Assembly (NCBI RefSeq): GCF_003762835.1
Contig: NZ_RJWA01000005.1
Span: 248,001 to 312,000, forward strand
Length of the DNA stretch: 64,000 bases
Reading direction: 5' to 3'
Origin: Micromonospora sp. HM5-17
Lineage (GTDB): Bacteria; Actinomycetota; Actinomycetes; Mycobacteriales; Micromonosporaceae
Part shown: in pieces, positions 32,051 through 43,138 of the stretch
Layout of the letters: each line of letters begins with the position of its first letter
How positions within the stretch are numbered: the stretch's first letter is position 1
Program-made: the position numbers and the translations under genes
The notes under the pieces: model-generated
Seen by the model: the letters and a program-made list of their open reading frames with translations, nothing else
Database searches by the model: none
Told to the model about the DNA's origin: nothing

Positions 32051-34060
32051 ATGGATAACCAGGTCGCCGACACCCTGCTGAACGCGCTGATCGACGGACG
32101 CTACCGCATCCGCGGTCGCGTGGCCCGTGGTGGCATGGCGACCGTGTACACGGCCACGGACGAACGCCTCGACCGTACCGTCGCCATCAAGATCATTCAC
32201 CCCCATCAGGCCAACTCCGCCCGGGTGCAGGTCGCCGAGTTCCTGGCCCGCTTCACCGACGAGGCCAAGACCATCGCCCGGCTGACCCACCCGAACGTGG
32301 TCGCCGTCTACGACCAGGGCACCTACAACGGCGTTCCGTACCTGGTCATGGAGTACGTCCGCGGCCGTACCCTGCGCGACATCCTCACCGAGCGCGGCCG
32401 GCTCAACCCGAGCGAGGCGCTGGCGATCATGGAGCAGATGCTCGCCGCGATCGCCGCCGCCCACCGGGCCGGGCTGGTGCACCGTGACGTCAAGCCGGAG
32501 AACGTCCTGGTCGCGGAGGCGCCCAGCGGCGGCCGGACGAACCTGGTCGACAGCGTGGTGAAGGTCGCCGACTTCGGGCTGGCCCGGGCCGTCGAGGCGA
32601 GTTCGGAAACCGACGGCGCCAACCAGCTGATGGCGACCGTCGCGTACGTGGCGCCCGAGCTGGTCACCGAGGGCCGCGCCGATCCCCGGACCGACGTCTA
32701 CTCCGCCGGCATCGTGCTCTTCGAGATGCTCACCGGCCGGGTCCCGTACGACGCCGAGCGGGCGCTCGACGTCGCCTGGCAGCACGTCGACCGCGACGTA
32801 CCGCGCCCGTCCACCCTGGTTCCCGGTCTTCCGCCGGTCCTCGACGACCTGGTCGTCCGGGCGACCCGGCGCGACCCCGGCGCCCGGCCGACCGACGCGG
32901 GCGCGCTGCAGGCGGAGGTGCAGGTGGTCCGCGACGACCTCGGCACCATGGCGAACGCCAGCACCACCGTCCTGCGCCCGGTCCCGACGCCGCTGGAGCA
33001 GCCGACCATGGTGGTGCAGCAGCCCACGATGGTCGTCTCCACCGTCCCGCCCGCCGAACGGCCGTCCTGGGCCCGGCTGCCCGAGCAGCCCCGGGAGCGG
33101 AGCACCCCGCACCGCCGCCGCGCCGCACCGCCACGCGACGGGGCCGCCGGGCGCCTCGCCGACCTCCGCGAACGGCTGCTGGCCGACCGGACCAGCCGGG
33201 TCGCCGTCGGTGCCGCCGTACTGGCGCTCATCCTGGTCATCGCCGGGGTCGGCTGGTGGTTCGGCGCGGGCCGCTACACCTCCACCCCGAACCTGATCAA
33301 CCTGGCGGGCACGGAGGCGCAGGCCCGGGCCGAGCGGGCCGGTTTCGAGGTCGCCTTCACCGCCCCCCGCTACAGCAACGAGGTCGCCAAGGACGCGGTG
33401 CTGGCGCAGGATCCGACCTCGGACGAGCGGATCGTCCGGGGCGGCACGATCACCCTCACCCTCTCCCTCGGTCCGGAGCGCTTCCCGGTGCCGGACGTGG
33501 TCGGCAAGACGCTGGACCTCGCCCAGCTGGACCTGGAGGAGGCGGGCCTGAAGGTGAAGCGTGGCCCCGACCGGTACGACGACAACCTGGAGAAGGGCGT
33601 CGTCGTCGCGGTGGACCCGGAGGTCGGCACGGAGGTCAAGCCGGGCGACACGATCACCGTGATCGTGAGTAAGGGCAAGGCGCCGATCACCGTACCCGTC
33701 CTGATCGGTAAGAGCCTCGCCGAGGCACGGACGGCCCTCCAGCAACTCAACCTCGAGATCGTCGTGGAGTACAAGGAGTCCGACCGGCCGAAGGACGAGG
33801 TCCTGGCGCAGAACCCGCCCGACGGCGCCGGCGTGGAGCCCGGAGCGAAGGTGACGGTCGAGGTCAGCGAGGGCCCGCCGCTGGTCACGGTGCCCTCGGT
33901 GATGAACCTGCCGTGTCCGCAGGCCCGGCAGATCCTGGAGGGGGCGGGGCTCACCGTCGGTGGGCTGCACATCAACCCGAACGGGCCGGTACGCTCGCAG
34001 AACCCCGCTCCGAACACCCAGGTCCCGCCAAGGACCCAAGTTGCCATCACCTGCTTCTGA
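32051..34060 (+). CDS. pknL: Serine/threonine protein kinase with PASTA domains (PknL-type)
   Basis: 669 residues. Kinase domain ~16-280: glycine loop GRVARGGMATVY, VAIK with the ATP-binding Lys, catalytic HRDVKPENV, DFGLAR and APE. A Pro/Arg-rich juxtamembrane part with Thr-rich QPTMVVQQPTMVV follows, one helix near residue 400 (VAVGAAVLALILVIAGVGWW), then four extracellular PASTA repeats (FPVPDVVGKTLDLAQLDLEE, ITVPVLIGKSLAEARTALQQ, VTVPSVMNLPCPQARQILEG and a first degenerate one). PASTA domains sense muropeptides or lipid II. A TAGACT -10 lies 8 bases before the ATG. Divergent from the Rv2175c-like gene as in mycobacteria. Confidence 0.95.
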   Translation: MDNQVADTLLNALIDGRYRIRGRVARGGMATVYTATDERLDRTVAIKIIHPHQANSARVQVAEFLARFTDEAKTIARLTHPNVVAVYDQGTYNGVPYLVMEYVRGRTLRDILTERGRLNPSEALAIMEQMLAAIAAAHRAGLVHRDVKPENVLVAEAPSGGRTNLVDSVVKVADFGLARAVEASSETDGANQLMATVAYVAPELVTEGRADPRTDVYSAGIVLFEMLTGRVPYDAERALDVAWQHVDRDVPRPSTLVPGLPPVLDDLVVRATRRDPGARPTDAGALQAEVQVVRDDLGTMANASTTVLRPVPTPLEQPTMVVQQPTMVVSTVPPAERPSWARLPEQPRERSTPHRRRAAPPRDGAAGRLADLRERLLADRTSRVAVGAAVLALILVIAGVGWWFGAGRYTSTPNLINLAGTEAQARAERAGFEVAFTAPRYSNEVAKDAVLAQDPTSDERIVRGGTITLTLSLGPERFPVPDVVGKTLDLAQLDLEEAGLKVKRGPDRYDDNLEKGVVVAVDPEVGTEVKPGDTITVIVSKGKAPITVPVLIGKSLAEARTALQQLNLEIVVEYKESDRPKDEVLAQNPPDGAGVEPGAKVTVEVSEGPPLVTVPSVMNLPCPQARQILEGAGLTVGGLHINPNGPVRSQNPAPNTQVPPRTQVAITCF

Positions 34061-34982
34061 GCCAGCGCCACGCTCGTCCGGCCCGACGTCGAGCCGGTCG
34101 TCTGACCACGCGTCGGGCCGGGCCACGCCGGACCGGCCCATCGGGTCACACACCCCCACCTCGGGCGGGCTGGCCCGGGCCGCCCTGCCCTACGCCGATG
34201 CCGCCGGCGCCGAGGTGGTCCAGGTCTACGTCGGCAACTCGCGGGGCTGGGCCCTGCCGGCCGGCGACCCCGACCAGGACGCCGCGTTCCGGGCCGGGTG
34301 CGTCGAGCGCGGCATTCCGGCGTACATCCACGCGTCGCTGCTGACGAACCTCGGCTCCCCCACCCCACAGACCGTGGAGCGGTCGGTGGCGACCCTGGCC
34401 CACGCGCTGGAGCGGGGTGCCGCGATCGGCGCGACCGGGGTGGTCTTCCACGCCGGGAGCGCGGTCGACCCGGGGCACGCCGCGGTGGCGATGCGCCAGG
34501 TCCGGGAGGCGCTGCTGCCGCTGCTCGACGCCGCCGCCGAACGTGAGGGCCCGAAGCTGCTGGTGGAACCGAGCGCCGGCGGAGGGCGCTCGCTCGCCTC
34601 CCGGGTCGAGCACCTGGAGCCGTACCTGGACGCGGTGGACTGGCACCCGTGGCTCGGCGTCTGCTTCGACACCTGCCACGCCTGGGCGGCCGGGCACGAC
34701 CTGGCCCGGGAGGGCGGCATGACCGAGACGCTGGACGCCCTGGTCACCGCCGTCGGCGCGGACCGGCTGTGGCTGATCCACGCGAACGACTCGCGCGACC
34801 CGTGCGGCTCGACCCGCGACCGGCACGAGACGATCGGCAAGGGCGCCATCGGGGAGGCACCCTTCGCCGAGCTGCTGGCCCACCCGGCGACCACCGGGGT
34901 TCCGGTGATCGTCGAGACGCCGACGGAGAAGCACCTCGGGCACGCCGACGACATCGCCACGCTGAAACGACTCCGGCCCTGA
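34041..34982 (+). CDS. nfo: Deoxyribonuclease IV (AP endonuclease, xylose-isomerase-like TIM barrel)
   Basis: 313 residues from TTG 34041, which has AAGGA 5 bases upstream and overlaps the kinase gene by 20 bases; the start is uncertain. Metal-binding residues of endonuclease IV are visible: YIHASLLTNL, VVFHAGSAVD, KLLVEPSAGGG, GVCFDTCHAWAAGHD, LWLIHANDSRDPCGS-TRDRHETIGKG and VIVETPTEK. It cleaves at abasic sites in base-excision repair using three zinc ions. Translation may be coupled to the kinase gene. Confidence 0.9.
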   Translation: MPSPASEPAPRSSGPTSSRSSDHASGRATPDRPIGSHTPTSGGLARAALPYADAAGAEVVQVYVGNSRGWALPAGDPDQDAAFRAGCVERGIPAYIHASLLTNLGSPTPQTVERSVATLAHALERGAAIGATGVVFHAGSAVDPGHAAVAMRQVREALLPLLDAAAEREGPKLLVEPSAGGGRSLASRVEHLEPYLDAVDWHPWLGVCFDTCHAWAAGHDLAREGGMTETLDALVTAVGADRLWLIHANDSRDPCGSTRDRHETIGKGAIGEAPFAELLAHPATTGVPVIVETPTEKHLGHADDIATLKRLRP

Positions 34983-35079
34983 GCCGCCGGTCGCCCGGCC
35001 GCCGGCGGGGATGACCGAGGTCACCTTCTCGCCACGGTCGGTCGCCGGATACCGGGCCCGGCGGCGTACCGTGGCCCCG

Positions 35080-35805
35080 ATGGGACCCCTCGGTGAGCCG
35101 CGCTCCACCCGGCGGACGCCGGTACGCCACGTCCTGCTGGTGGCGCTGGTCTCCGCGCTCACGCTCGTCGGGTGTGCCTCCGGCGCCCCGCCGAAGGGCG
35201 CGTCCCCACCCGCCGGGGCCACCGACACGCCGGATCCGCCGGCCTTCACCGTCGAGGTCTCCCCGGTGACCGCCGCCGACCTCGGCCAGAGCTGGCGACC
35301 GGGCTGCCCGGTCGGCCCCACCGAACTCCGGCGGCTACGGCTGAGCCACTGGGGCTTCGACGACCGGCCGCACCTCGGCGAGCTCGTGGTCCACGAGTCG
35401 GTCGTCCCCGACGTGGCGACGGTCTTCCGGGTGCTCTACGACGCGCGGTTCCCGATCCGACGGATCCAGCCGGTCGACCGGTACGGCGGCAGCGACGACC
35501 GGTCGATGGCCGACGACAACACCTCCGGCTTCAACTGCCGGCGGGCGGTCTCGGACGGCCCGGCGACCTGGTCGGCGCACGCGTACGGTCGGGCGATCGA
35601 CGTCAACCCGGTGGAGAATCCGTACCTGATCGGCGGCCGGGTGCTGCCGCCGGCCGGTACGACGTACGCGGACCGCACCCCGGAGCGATCCGGGATGGCC
35701 GTGCCGGACGGCGTCCTGGTCGAGGCGTTCGTCGAGGTCGGCTGGACGTGGGGCGGCACCTGGCGCTCCCCCGACTACCAGCACTTCAGCCGGACCGGCG
35801 AGTGA
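35080..35805 (+). CDS. M15 family D-Ala-D-Ala carboxypeptidase-like lipoprotein
   Basis: 241 residues. Signal peptide with lipobox LVGC. The catalytic zinc motif is SAHAYGRAIDVNP (His and Asp of HxxxxxxD), with the third ligand in DYQHF near the end. Preceding parts ELVVHESVVPDVATVFRVLY and FPIRRIQPVDRYGGSDDRSM match the VanY/M15 family. It probably trims peptidoglycan stem peptides outside the cell. ATG 35080 lies 7 bases after a TACCGT -10 element (35067-35072), so the mRNA is leaderless. Convergent with the threonine aldolase gene. Confidence 0.88.
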   Translation: MGPLGEPRSTRRTPVRHVLLVALVSALTLVGCASGAPPKGASPPAGATDTPDPPAFTVEVSPVTAADLGQSWRPGCPVGPTELRRLRLSHWGFDDRPHLGELVVHESVVPDVATVFRVLYDARFPIRRIQPVDRYGGSDDRSMADDNTSGFNCRRAVSDGPATWSAHAYGRAIDVNPVENPYLIGGRVLPPAGTTYADRTPERSGMAVPDGVLVEAFVEVGWTWGGTWRSPDYQHFSRTGE

Positions 35806-35827
35806 CCGCCGCCGGCGCGGCCGGGAC

Positions 35828-38279
<2,452 letters not shown>

Positions 38280-38418
38280 CTACGGTGGGACCCCGGCCGG
38301 TCACCGCCCGAGGTCGGCGCGTCCGCCAGGTGGGAGGACGACGATCGCCGGCGGACCTGACCAGGAACGATCACCCGTGGGGCGGCCCGCCGGTGCGCTG
38401 ACGGTCGCGCCGTGATCG

Positions 38419-38913
38419 TCAGCCGGCGGGCGTCTCGCTGGCCGACGGGGCCGGGGTGTGCCCGCCGGGTACCTCCTGGGCGATGCACCACTGCCCGTCG
38501 GCCCGGGCCACGGTGAAGAGCAGGTTGATGGAGCTGGTCCGGCCGCCCGACTTCACCGTGATCGACGTACTGACCTCCTGGTCGGGGCCCTTCGCCCGGA
38601 TGTCGATGATCTCCGCCTCCGAGACGGTGAAGTGCTTGGCGAAATCGCCGTTCGCGCTGGTGGCGACGGCGTCAAAGGCCTCCCGCACCGGCTCGCAGAA
38701 CTGCTCGCGACCGGCGTCGACGCTCTTCTCCTTCATCGCGTCGAGGTACGCCTGCACCCGCGCCCGGGCCCGCTCCGGCCCTTCGTCGGGCGTGGCGGCC
38801 TCCTCCGGCTCCTGTCCGAACGAGTCGGCCAGGCCGCACCCGGTCACCCCGAGTGGCAGGGCCGTCGCCAGGATGGCGGCCAGTACGGCGCCTCGCCGTC
38901 GCGTCATGCCCAT
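38419..38913 (-). CDS. Hypothetical lipoprotein
   Basis: 164 residues from ATG 38913, with GGGGAGGGGAG upstream. The N-terminus MGMTRRRGAVLAAILATALP with VTGC is a lipoprotein signal. The mature part has an acidic stretch (EPEEAATPDEGPERAR), then EQFCEPVREAFDAVATSANG and KHFTVSEAEIIDIRAKGPDQ, and ends with Cys in DGQWCIAQEVPGG; two cysteines could form a disulfide. Overall shape resembles small NTF2-like extracellular domains, but I cannot assign a family. Single gene. Confidence 0.75.
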   Translation of the reverse strand: MGMTRRRGAVLAAILATALPLGVTGCGLADSFGQEPEEAATPDEGPERARARVQAYLDAMKEKSVDAGREQFCEPVREAFDAVATSANGDFAKHFTVSEAEIIDIRAKGPDQEVSTSITVKSGGRTSSINLLFTVARADGQWCIAQEVPGGHTPAPSASETPAG

Positions 38914-39077
38914 CGCGCTCCCCTCCCCGGACCGGCTCCACAGACTAGCCGAGCGGCCGGGCCGACGCGGCAACCGGCTCGGGGCACGGCACCGCGCCGA
39001 ACCGGGCCGGATCGGCGCGTGGCTCGGCACCGGACCGGCCGGTCGGCGCTGTCCGGGATCCGGGGCTGGCCTCGGAA

Positions 39078-39117
39078 AACGGGTCCTTCCCGCCGAAGGT
39101 GACGGGAAGGACCCGTT
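39078..39117. terminator. Long inverted repeat, probable terminator downstream of the second tuf
   Basis: AACGGGTCCTTCCCG (39078-39092) and CGGGAAGGACCCGTT (39103-39117) are perfect reverse complements around a 10-base loop. It is 160 bases past the tuf stop, so the tuf transcript would include the repeat tract before ending. The arm sequence recalls, but is not the same as, the element at 5841. Confidence 0.6.
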
Positions 39118-39138
39118 CCGCGCCGCGCCCGGGCCGGC

Positions 39139-39246
39139 CGGTCACGATCCACCCGGCCGAGGTCCCGGACGATCATGATCCACCCGGTCGAGGTCCCGGC
39201 CGATCGAGGTCCGGTCCGATCGAGGTCCGGCCGGTCACGATCCACC
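39139..39246. repeat. Cluster of nested direct repeats
   Basis: A 23-bp unit beginning GATCCACCCGG occurs at 39146-39168 and 39177-39199 with one mismatch. A 15-bp unit CCGATCGAGGTCCGG occurs at 39200-39214 and 39216-39230, and shares GAGGTCC with the first. GGTCACGATCCACC flanks the tract at 39140-39153 and 39233-39246. GATC and CGAGGTCC recur through the tract, which suggests growth by slippage or recombination. Confidence 0.75.
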
Positions 39247-39279
39247 GGCGGTACCCCGACCGGGGACCCCTCGGCCGGA

Positions 39280-40467
39280 TCAGTCGAGCAGGGCGGTGAC
39301 GGTGCCGGCGGCGACCGTACGGCCGCCCTCACGGACGGCGAAGCCGAGGCCGACGTCCATGGCGACCGGCTTGCCGAGGTTGACCGTCAGGGTCACCGTG
39401 TCGCCGGGGTTGACCTGCGGCAGGTCGCCGAGGTCGACCGCGCCGACCACGTCGGTGGTCCGGAAGAAGAACTGCGGCCGGTAGTTGGCGTGGAACGGCG
39501 TCCGCCGCCCACCCTCGGCGGTGGTCAGGGCGTAGAGCTGGGCGGTGAACCGCCGGTGCGGCGTCACCGTGCCCGGCGCCGCCACCACCTGCCCCCGCTG
39601 CACCTGGTCGCGCTTGACCCCGCGCAGCAGGATGGCGGCGTTGTCACCGGCCTGCGCCGACTCCAGCGAGCGGCCGAAGGTCTCCAGCCCGATGGCGACG
39701 GTACCGAGCGTCGGGGCGAGTCCGACCACCTCGACCGGTTCGCCGGCGCGCAGCACGCCCCGCTCCACCGCGCCGGTCACCACCGTTCCGCGCCCGGATA
39801 TGGTCAGCACGTTCTCGACGGGCATCAGGAACGGCTGGTCGAGCAGGCGCGGCGGCACCGGGATGTACCGGTCCACGGCGTCGAGCAGGTCGGCGACCGA
39901 CTGCACCCAGCGTGGGTCGCCCTCCAGGGCCCGCAGCGCGGAGACCCGCACCACCGGCACCTCGTCGCCGGGGAAGCCGTACTCGCTGACCAGCTCCCGC
40001 ACCTCCAGCTCGACCAGGTCGAGCAGTTCGGGGTCCTCCACCGCGTCGGCCTTGTTCAGCGCCACCACGAGGTACGGCACCCCGACCCGCTGGGCGAGCA
40101 GTACGTGCTCGCGGGTCTGCGGCATTGCCCCGTCGAGGGCGGAGACGACCAGGATCGCCCCGTCGACCTGCGCCGCTCCCGTGATCATGTTCTTCACGTA
40201 GTCGGCGTGGCCCGGCATGTCGACGTGCGCGTAGTGCCGGGTCGCGGTCTCGTACTCGACGTGGGCGATGGTGATGGTGATGCCGCGGGCGATCTCCTCC
40301 GGCGCGCGGTCGATGCCGTCGAACGCGACGAACCGGTTGACCGCCGGGTCCCGGTCGGCGAGCACCTTGGTGATCGCGGCCGTGAGGGTGGTCTTGCCGT
40401 GGTCGACGTGCCCCATCGTGCCGATGTTCAGGTGGGGCTTGTTCCTGACGAACTGGCTCTTGGCCAT
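39280..40467 (-). CDS. tuf: Divergent second elongation factor Tu (EF-Tu paralogue)
   Basis: 395 residues. G motifs are intact: GHVDHGKT (19-26), RGITI (61-65), DMPGH (83-87, ordinary EF-Tu has DCPGH), NKAD (138-141) and SAL. Domains II and III are complete. The sequence is clearly less conserved than housekeeping EF-Tu, and the gene stands alone, not after rpsL-rpsG-fusA. By eye alignment residues Arg127, Ala233 and Ala278 correspond to E. coli Gln124, Arg230 and Gly275, sites known from kirromycin, pulvomycin and GE2270A resistance. This fits the Streptomyces EF-Tu3 type, which is inhibitor resistant. ATG 40467 with GAGGA upstream. Divergent from a beta-lactamase gene. Confidence 0.93.
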   Translation of the reverse strand: MAKSQFVRNKPHLNIGTMGHVDHGKTTLTAAITKVLADRDPAVNRFVAFDGIDRAPEEIARGITITIAHVEYETATRHYAHVDMPGHADYVKNMITGAAQVDGAILVVSALDGAMPQTREHVLLAQRVGVPYLVVALNKADAVEDPELLDLVELEVRELVSEYGFPGDEVPVVRVSALRALEGDPRWVQSVADLLDAVDRYIPVPPRLLDQPFLMPVENVLTISGRGTVVTGAVERGVLRAGEPVEVVGLAPTLGTVAIGLETFGRSLESAQAGDNAAILLRGVKRDQVQRGQVVAAPGTVTPHRRFTAQLYALTTAEGGRRTPFHANYRPQFFFRTTDVVGAVDLGDLPQVNPGDTVTLTVNLGKPVAMDVGLGFAVREGGRTVAAGTVTALLD

Positions 40468-40826
40468 GGCTCTGTCTGTCCTCAATGGATAGTCGTGGCT
40501 GGCGAACGACGAGCGCGGGCGGGTGCCACACCGCAATCGAGAGAAACCGCGCCAGAACCGCGCACCGGTGCGCGCGCACCGAACAGGGGGCGGCACCGGG
40601 ATGGGCCACCCTCCTCCGTGGGTTCTGCTGGGGCGGGAGGAGGGTCAGCCTCGCGCGCCGGTATCCAGCCGAGCCATCGCCAGGGACACGGCGGTGGGGC
40701 CCAGCAGGAGGACCCCTGCGGGCCACGCCGAACCGGCCGTGCCAAACATGGCGCTCACGCTAGCGCCACACCCGGGGCACCGCGACCGATATTTCGCGCC
40801 CCCCGCGCGTACGAGAGGATCGCCGC
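40468..40826. other. Divergent region between the second tuf and beta-lactamase
   Basis: 359 bases. It should hold the tuf leader, but I found no clear promoter for it. The only likely coding item is the small frame at 40645-40749 on the minus strand. A region with CCACCCTCCTCC and GGGAGGAGGGT could fold upstream of tuf. Confidence 0.4.
40645..40749 (-). CDS. Candidate 34-residue membrane microprotein
   Basis: Translation from ATG 40749 gives a short hydrophobic peptide: N-terminus MFGTAGSAWP, one helix AGVLLLGPTAVSLAMA and a charged end RLDTGARG. A -10 element TAGCGT (40757-40762, minus strand) lies exactly 7 bases before the ATG, the spacing of leaderless actinobacterial genes. This supports real expression, though a frame this short can arise by chance. 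It lies upstream of the EF-Tu paralogue on the same strand. Confidence 0.42.
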   Translation of the reverse strand: MFGTAGSAWPAGVLLLGPTAVSLAMARLDTGARG

Positions 40827-41780
40827 ATGCCACTCCACCGTCGGGCCGGCGCCGTCGGACGCGCCATCCTGGTGGCCACCGCCGCGCTGGCCCTCGCACC
40901 ACTCGGCTCCTGCTCCATGGGCGACCCGCCGGACCGGGGCGGGCCGGCCTCGGCCGTTCCACCGGCACCGACCACGGCGCCGGCACCGACCACGCCGGCG
41001 ACCAGCCCCGAGTTCGGCCGGCTCGAGTCGAGGTTCGACGCGCGGCTCGGCGTCTACGCGGTCGACACCGGCACCGGCCGGACCGTCGAGTACCGCGCCG
41101 ACGAGCGGTTCGGCTACGCGTCGACGTTCAAGGCCCTGGCCGCCGCCGCGCTGCTGGACGCCACCACGTCGGCCGAGCTCGACCGGGTGGTCCGCTACAC
41201 CGAGGCGGACCTCCTGGCGCACGCGCCGATCACGAGGCAACGGGTGCGCACCGGCATGACGCTGCGCGAACTCGCCGAGGCGGCGGTGCGGTACAGCGAC
41301 AACACCGCGGCCAACCTGATCCTGGACCGGCTCGGCGGTCCGGACGGCTTTGAACGGGCCCTACGGGACCTCGGCGACCGGGTCACCAACCCGGAGCGCC
41401 GCGAACCCGGGCTCAACGACGTGCGGCCGGGCGACACCCGGGACACCAGCTCGCCCCGGGCGCTCGCGACCGACCTGCGGGCGTACGTCCTCGGCGACGC
41501 CCTCGCCGCCGAGGACCGTGACCTGCTGGTCGACTGGCTCCGGCGGAACACCACCGGCGACCGGCTGATCCGGGCCGGCGTCCCGGCGGGCTGGACCGTC
41601 GGGGACAAGACCGGCTCCGGTTCCTACGGCACCCGCAACGACATCGCCGTGGTGTGGCCGCCCGACGGCGCGCCCATCGTGCTCGCCGTCATGTCCCGGC
41701 GGGACGAGCGGCACGCCACGTACGACGACGCGCTGATCGCGGCCGCGACGAGGGCGGTGATCGCCGTGCTGCGTCCGTAG
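40827..41780 (+). CDS. bla: Class A beta-lactamase
   Basis: 317 residues. Signal peptide with a possible lipobox (LGSC, Cys29) and a Pro/Thr-rich linker. All active-site elements of class A enzymes are present: STFK (Ser99, Lys102), SDN (157-159), omega-loop Glu in EPGLN (Glu193) and KTG (261-263). It opens beta-lactam rings outside the membrane. ATG start with GAGAGG 8 bases upstream. Divergent from the EF-Tu paralogue; no regulator of the BlaI or AmpR type is nearby. The spectrum cannot be read from sequence alone. Confidence 0.95.
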   Translation: MPLHRRAGAVGRAILVATAALALAPLGSCSMGDPPDRGGPASAVPPAPTTAPAPTTPATSPEFGRLESRFDARLGVYAVDTGTGRTVEYRADERFGYASTFKALAAAALLDATTSAELDRVVRYTEADLLAHAPITRQRVRTGMTLRELAEAAVRYSDNTAANLILDRLGGPDGFERALRDLGDRVTNPERREPGLNDVRPGDTRDTSSPRALATDLRAYVLGDALAAEDRDLLVDWLRRNTTGDRLIRAGVPAGWTVGDKTGSGSYGTRNDIAVVWPPDGAPIVLAVMSRRDERHATYDDALIAAATRAVIAVLRP

Positions 41781-41874
41781 CCGGGACGCGCCGCACGGTT
41801 CGCGCCGGTCGCGCCCGGTCCGCGGCCGGCATCGTAGGGTCGATCCCACCCCCCCCCGATCCGGAGGACGGACG

Positions 41875-42531
41875 ATGATCATTCCTGCCCGCTTCAACGG
41901 CCCTCCGACCTCGGGCAACGGCGGCTATTCGGCCGGGCTCTTCGCCGGCCCGGCCGGCGAGGTCCACCGGGAGGTCACGCTGCGGATGCCGCCGCCCCTG
42001 GACACCCCGCTCACGCTCCTCGACGGGATCGTCCGTGGGCCGGACGGCGCCGTCGTGGCCGAGGTCCGCCCGGCCGGCGACCTGGACACCGTGGTTCCGC
42101 CGATCGGGTACGCCGAGGCGGTGGAGGCCAGCACCCACTACGCCGGTTTCACCGACCATCCCTTCCCCACCTGCTACGTCTGCGGGCCTGAGCGGACCGA
42201 CGGGTTACGGATCTTCCCCGGCCGGCTGGCCGACGGCACCACCGCCGCCCCCTGGACGGTCCCGGACGACGTCTCGGCCGCCACCGTCTGGGCCGCACTG
42301 GACTGCCCCGGCGGCTGGGCCATCATCGAGGCGGGTCGGCCGTACGTGCTGGGACGGATCGCGGCCCGCCTGGACCGGGTGCCCAGCCCCGGGGAGCGCT
42401 GCGTGGTCCGTGGCGCCCTGGTCGGGGTCGAGGGCCGCAAGGCTCTCGTTAACACCACGGTGTACGGCCCGTACGGCGACCCGCTGGCCCGCGCCCGCGC
42501 CACCTGGATCGCCATCGTCGCCGCGCACTGA
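41875..42531 (+). CDS. HotDog-fold thioesterase-like hypothetical protein
   Basis: 218 residues. The opening RFNGPPTSGNGGYSAGLFAG is like thioesterases of the acyl-CoA hotdog group, where a Gly-rich loop precedes the long central helix. Other parts: FPTCYVCGPERTDGLRIFPG with a CxxC, TVWAALDCPGGWAIIEAGRP and RCVVRGALVGVEGRKALVNT. Two hotdog-like halves may be present. A strong GGAGGA lies before the ATG. A run of nine C bases just upstream may vary in length. The true substrate is unknown. Confidence 0.72.
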   Translation: MIIPARFNGPPTSGNGGYSAGLFAGPAGEVHREVTLRMPPPLDTPLTLLDGIVRGPDGAVVAEVRPAGDLDTVVPPIGYAEAVEASTHYAGFTDHPFPTCYVCGPERTDGLRIFPGRLADGTTAAPWTVPDDVSAATVWAALDCPGGWAIIEAGRPYVLGRIAARLDRVPSPGERCVVRGALVGVEGRKALVNTTVYGPYGDPLARARATWIAIVAAH

Positions 42532-42579
42532 CGCGGGTGGCCGCGGGGTCGGGTTGACCGTCCGGGATACCCTGACGGC

Positions 42580-43050
42580 ATGGTGCAGGCTCGCAGGCAC
42601 AGTGTCTGGCGCAACCGGTACGACATCATGGTCGACGGCCGGACCGTCGCGACGTGGGACCCGGCCACCTGGCGCAGCGGCGGCAGCTTCACCCTCGAGG
42701 GGCGGAGCTACCAGCTCCGCAGCAACGCCTGGGGCAGCCGCTACACGCTGCTCGACGCGGCCGGTGCCCCGGTCGCCTCGGCGGACCGGGTCGGGCGGAA
42801 GCGCTGGACGGTCGAGTCGGACGGGCGGAGGTACGACTTCCAGCGGGCCTCGATCTGGGGCACCGAACACGAGCTGGTCGTCGACGGCCGGCGGGTGGGA
42901 TCGGTGCGGCGGACCAGCTCCTGGCGAGGCGACCTGGCCGCCGACCTGCCGGGTATGCCCCTCCCGCTGCAGATCTTCGTCCTCGGAATCCTCATCATCA
43001 CCTGGAACGAGGTGTCCGTCGCCGCCACCGCCGCGGCCGCCAGCGCCTGA
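42580..43050 (+). CDS. Hypothetical membrane-tail protein with beta-repeats
   Basis: 156 residues. About three short repeats of the kind YDIMVDGRTVATW / YQLRSNAWGSRYTLLDAAGA / YDFQRASIWGTEHELVVDGR suggest a beta-rich barrel, loosely like LURP-one/tubby-type proteins, but this is not secure. The last ~25 residues (LPLQIFVLGILIITW) form one membrane helix. A TACCCT -10 (42568-42573) ends 6 bases before the ATG, so it is probably leaderless. The family is not recognised with confidence. Confidence 0.7.
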   Translation: MVQARRHSVWRNRYDIMVDGRTVATWDPATWRSGGSFTLEGRSYQLRSNAWGSRYTLLDAAGAPVASADRVGRKRWTVESDGRRYDFQRASIWGTEHELVVDGRRVGSVRRTSSWRGDLAADLPGMPLPLQIFVLGILIITWNEVSVAATAAAASA

Positions 43051-43138
43051 GCACGCGCAGCCCGCGGCATCGAGCGGAGTACAGGTCTCCGGCCTGTTTC
43101 TCTTCGACCTGTTTCGCGGCGCCACGCCGGAACGGCGG

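Larger units (their letters stand above)
38914..39279. other. Intergenic region with hairpin and direct repeats
   Basis: 366 bases between the lipoprotein start and the EF-Tu paralogue stop. It contains a long hairpin (39078-39117) and a tract of imperfect direct repeats (39139-39246), both given separately. I see no gene. Confidence 0.5.

Noticed and set aside
32021-34159. 712-codon open frame opposite pknL
   Set aside because: The plus strand codes for a complete kinase with PASTA domains; the opposite frame has no recognisable motif.
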